The notes below the pieces were generated by a model, which was given only the letters and a program-made list of their open reading frames with translations, made no database searches and was not told the origin of the DNA. From NCBI GenBank assembly GCA_963741505.1, contig CAVUIJ010000014.1, positions 1-64,000 of the forward strand: a DNA stretch of 64,000 nt. Direction: 5' to 3'. A program made the translations under genes and the position numbers. Shown piece after piece: positions 62,526-64,000 of this stretch. The stretch comes from JAKFWF01 sp963741505. Its GTDB lineage: Bacteria > Pseudomonadota > Alphaproteobacteria > Rhizobiales > Hyphomicrobiaceae. Each line of letters opens with the position of its first letter. Positions within the stretch are counted from its first letter, which is position 1.

Positions 62526-63482
62526 TCAACCCAAACTCATATTCTTCCGTAGCCAGCCGGCGTAGGCGGCAATGCCGGCTTCGAGCGAAAAGGCGGGCGC
62601 AAAGCCGGTATCCTGCCTGAAATGATCACCGGCGAGCGGGCCACGGACGGCGGTGTATTTGGTCCAAGGCTCGGTGCCGGTGCCAGGCTTGATGTTGGCG
62701 CCGGGGCAGGCTGCGCGCACGGCGGCGGCTACCTGTCGCACGTCGAAGTTCACGCCGGGTCCCAGGTGGTAGATCGCATGATCGAGCGTCTTTGCCGCCG
62801 CCGCTGCGATCAAACCGTCAACGACATCGTCAATGTAGGTGAAACTCGCCGCGAAATCGCCGCCGCCCTCATCAATCGCGACGCCCCTCAGCGCCCGCAT
62901 CAGGTAGGACGGGATTGGGCCGCGCGTCGGGCTGTCGGTGACGATCGGCGGGCCATAGACCCAGGAGATGCGCACCGCCGATGCCGACAACTGGTACTCG
63001 CTGCGGTACATCCGCACCAGCATCTCGGCGGCAGCCTTGGTGGTGCTGTAGACGTTGGCCGGTTCCGGCGCGGCGTCCTCGAAAATGGGCGAGGTGGTAT
63101 CCCGGCGCTTCTGGAATACCGAGCCGGTGCTGACCAGGACGAACCGGCGCCACTTGTTCACCCGCGCGGCATCGAGCAGGTTGGCGGTCGCCCCGACGTT
63201 CGTCTCGATCGCGCGCAGCGGCTCGGGCCGCGCGTAGGCTTCGTTCGAGATCGCCGCCGAATGGATACAGGCATCGACCTTGTTCTCGCGCGTCATCTCC
63301 GAGACGGCAGCGCCGTCGGATAAATCGCAGCGCACCCACTTCACGGACTTGCCGAGCGTCGAGGCCTCATCGGCCTGGAATTGCGAGCGGTATTGCGCTA
63401 TGATCTTTCTGCCGCCGGCAGCAGCCTTGCGAGCGATGGCGAAGCCGACGTGGCCCATGGCGCCGGTGACGAGCAATGTCAT
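62526..63482 (-). CDS. NAD-dependent epimerase/dehydratase (extended SDR)
   Basis: A 318-residue extended short-chain dehydrogenase. The Rossmann motif TGAMGHVGFAIA (6-17) is the GxxGxxG variant. The catalytic YxxxK is YSTTK, in NVYSTTKAAAEMLVRMYRSE; the Ser-containing strand is FVLVSTGSVF. The ATG at 63482 (MTLLVTGAMGHVG) is preferred over 63656, which would overlap the next gene. It ends with an ADxFxxDTGFxPxxSLEAGIAAYAGWL-like region (HFRQDTGFAPAFSLEAGIAAYAGWL) typical of sugar epimerases. It follows an amidohydrolase gene with a 17-bp gap, so the two are probably one operon. Substrate unknown. Confidence 0.88.
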   Translation of the reverse strand: MTLLVTGAMGHVGFAIARKAAAGGRKIIAQYRSQFQADEASTLGKSVKWVRCDLSDGAAVSEMTRENKVDACIHSAAISNEAYARPEPLRAIETNVGATANLLDAARVNKWRRFVLVSTGSVFQKRRDTTSPIFEDAAPEPANVYSTTKAAAEMLVRMYRSEYQLSASAVRISWVYGPPIVTDSPTRGPIPSYLMRALRGVAIDEGGGDFAASFTYIDDVVDGLIAAAAAKTLDHAIYHLGPGVNFDVRQVAAAVRAACPGANIKPGTGTEPWTKYTAVRGPLAGDHFRQDTGFAPAFSLEAGIAAYAGWLRKNMSLG

Positions 63483-63499
63483 GGTGGCCTCGCTTTCCT

Positions 63500-64000
63500 T
63501 CAGACGATTGGGTCGAAGCCGAACAGGCGGCACGGCGTCTCCCACATGATCTTGCGCCGAACGCTGGGATCGGGAAAGAGGCGCTCGGTGAGCGTCAGCA
63601 GCGGCCCATAGTCGATCCGCTCGGTGGCGCGCAAGAACGGCCAATCCGAGCCCCACATGCAGGCGTCGACCCCGAAGGCGTCAATCAGTGCGTGCACGTA
63701 AGGCACAGCATCGTCATGCGGGTAGCTTTGTTCGGAGAACTTCTGATAGCCCGACAACTTCACCGCGGCGCGGCCGGATCGGCCGAGCGCCAGCAGCGCC
63801 TGGAACCCCGGTTGCGTCACGCCATTGGCGATGATTGGCCGGCCGCAGTGATCGACCAGCAAGCGCACTTTGCTGCGATCGATCAGCGGCATCATTTCGG
63901 CCAGCATGTCGCCCGCGACCTGGATCTGCAGGAACAGATCGAGGTCGGCCAGGCGCTCCAGCAAATCGCGGGTGCCTATGTAGTAGCCGACGCTGTGCTG
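63500..64000 (-). CDS. Amidohydrolase_2 family protein, N-terminus outside window
   Basis: Minus-strand frame open to the right edge, so the start lies beyond 64000. The visible 166 codons are the C-terminal half of a TIM-barrel metal-dependent hydrolase: LFLQIQVAGDMLAEMMPLIDRSKVRLLVDHCGRP (metal His region), AAVKLSGYQKFS, and MWGSDWPFLR with the catalytic Asp, followed by TLTERLFPDPSVRRKIMWETPCRLFGF. Related to the amidohydrolase at 33746 but not a copy. It lies 17 bp before the epimerase gene in the same direction, so the two are probably cotranscribed. Likely a lactonase or decarboxylase; substrate unknown. Confidence 0.88.
   Translation of the reverse strand, partial: QHSVGYYIGTRDLLERLADLDLFLQIQVAGDMLAEMMPLIDRSKVRLLVDHCGRPIIANGVTQPGFQALLALGRSGRAAVKLSGYQKFSEQSYPHDDAVPYVHALIDAFGVDACMWGSDWPFLRATERIDYGPLLTLTERLFPDPSVRRKIMWETPCRLFGFDPIV

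Overview
The window is about 64 kb of high-GC DNA, apparently from the chromosome of an alphaproteobacterium of the order Hyphomicrobiales (Rhizobiales), near Bradyrhizobium, Rhodopseudomonas or Xanthobacteraceae. The evidence is a FYDLN/TIGR02300 zinc protein beside tRNA-Ala and a class II (CP4-type) EPSP synthase, the order aminotransferase - hom - glpX, a DUF1134/EipA envelope protein, a BadI-type ring hydrolase, and several Liv, TRAP and PHA genes. No phage module, CRISPR array or recognisable defence island is present. The only mobile-element genes are at the left edge.

Layout. 1-3.2 kb is accessory DNA: a tyrosine recombinase, a ParE-type toxin pair with an abnormal toxin C-terminus, and an AlpA-like regulator, ending at a tRNA-Ala(GGC) gene whose 3' end faces the element. 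3.4-12.2 kb is core metabolism: FYDLN protein, aroA, a VOC protein, an amine-oxidase-like flavoprotein, an H-NS protein, nnrD/nnrE, and glnB-glnA behind a near-consensus sigma-54 promoter. A decayed hicBA pair follows. 13-19.8 kb holds an M3 oligopeptidase and purine/methylthioadenosine salvage (mtnP; then apt - small zinc ribbon - mtnA on the other strand). 21-24.5 kb is a broken acyl-CoA catabolic operon (TetR, enoyl-CoA hydratase, frameshifted acyl-CoA ligase, acyl-CoA dehydrogenase remnant). 24.7-33.6 kb is a Liv-type ABC transporter containing an acyl-CoA synthetase gene, then a frameshifted badI and a nitroreductase; together these suggest uptake and CoA-dependent breakdown of an aromatic or alicyclic acid. 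33.7-37.8 kb is an amidohydrolase with a complete TRAP transporter. 37.8-41.4 kb is alaC/dapL-like aminotransferase - hom - glpX. 41.9-52.6 kb contains phaC and an acetyl-CoA acetyltransferase (both frameshifted), a decayed mannosyltransferase, an amidohydrolase, a cytochrome, metY and an EipA protein. 52.8-59.5 kb has a beta-barrel porin, NfeD, a PuuA-like glutamine synthetase, a TSUP permease and a KSTD-like flavoprotein. 59.5-61.1 kb is a gene-free hub of palindromic repeats. The right edge has hmgA (frameshifted), an epimerase and a partial amidohydrolase.

The main unexpected signals are: (1) five otherwise full-length metabolic genes, each broken by exactly one extra base, which looks like a consensus or assembly problem unless confirmed; (2) two copies of a short inverted-repeat element with the same ends and a TA/CTAG-type junction; (3) multiple families of intergenic palindromes; (4) real decay of two toxin-antitoxin pairs and of an acyl-CoA dehydrogenase. 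I did not find a convincing new multi-gene system. The least explained conserved-looking item is the small zinc-ribbon protein between apt and mtnA.
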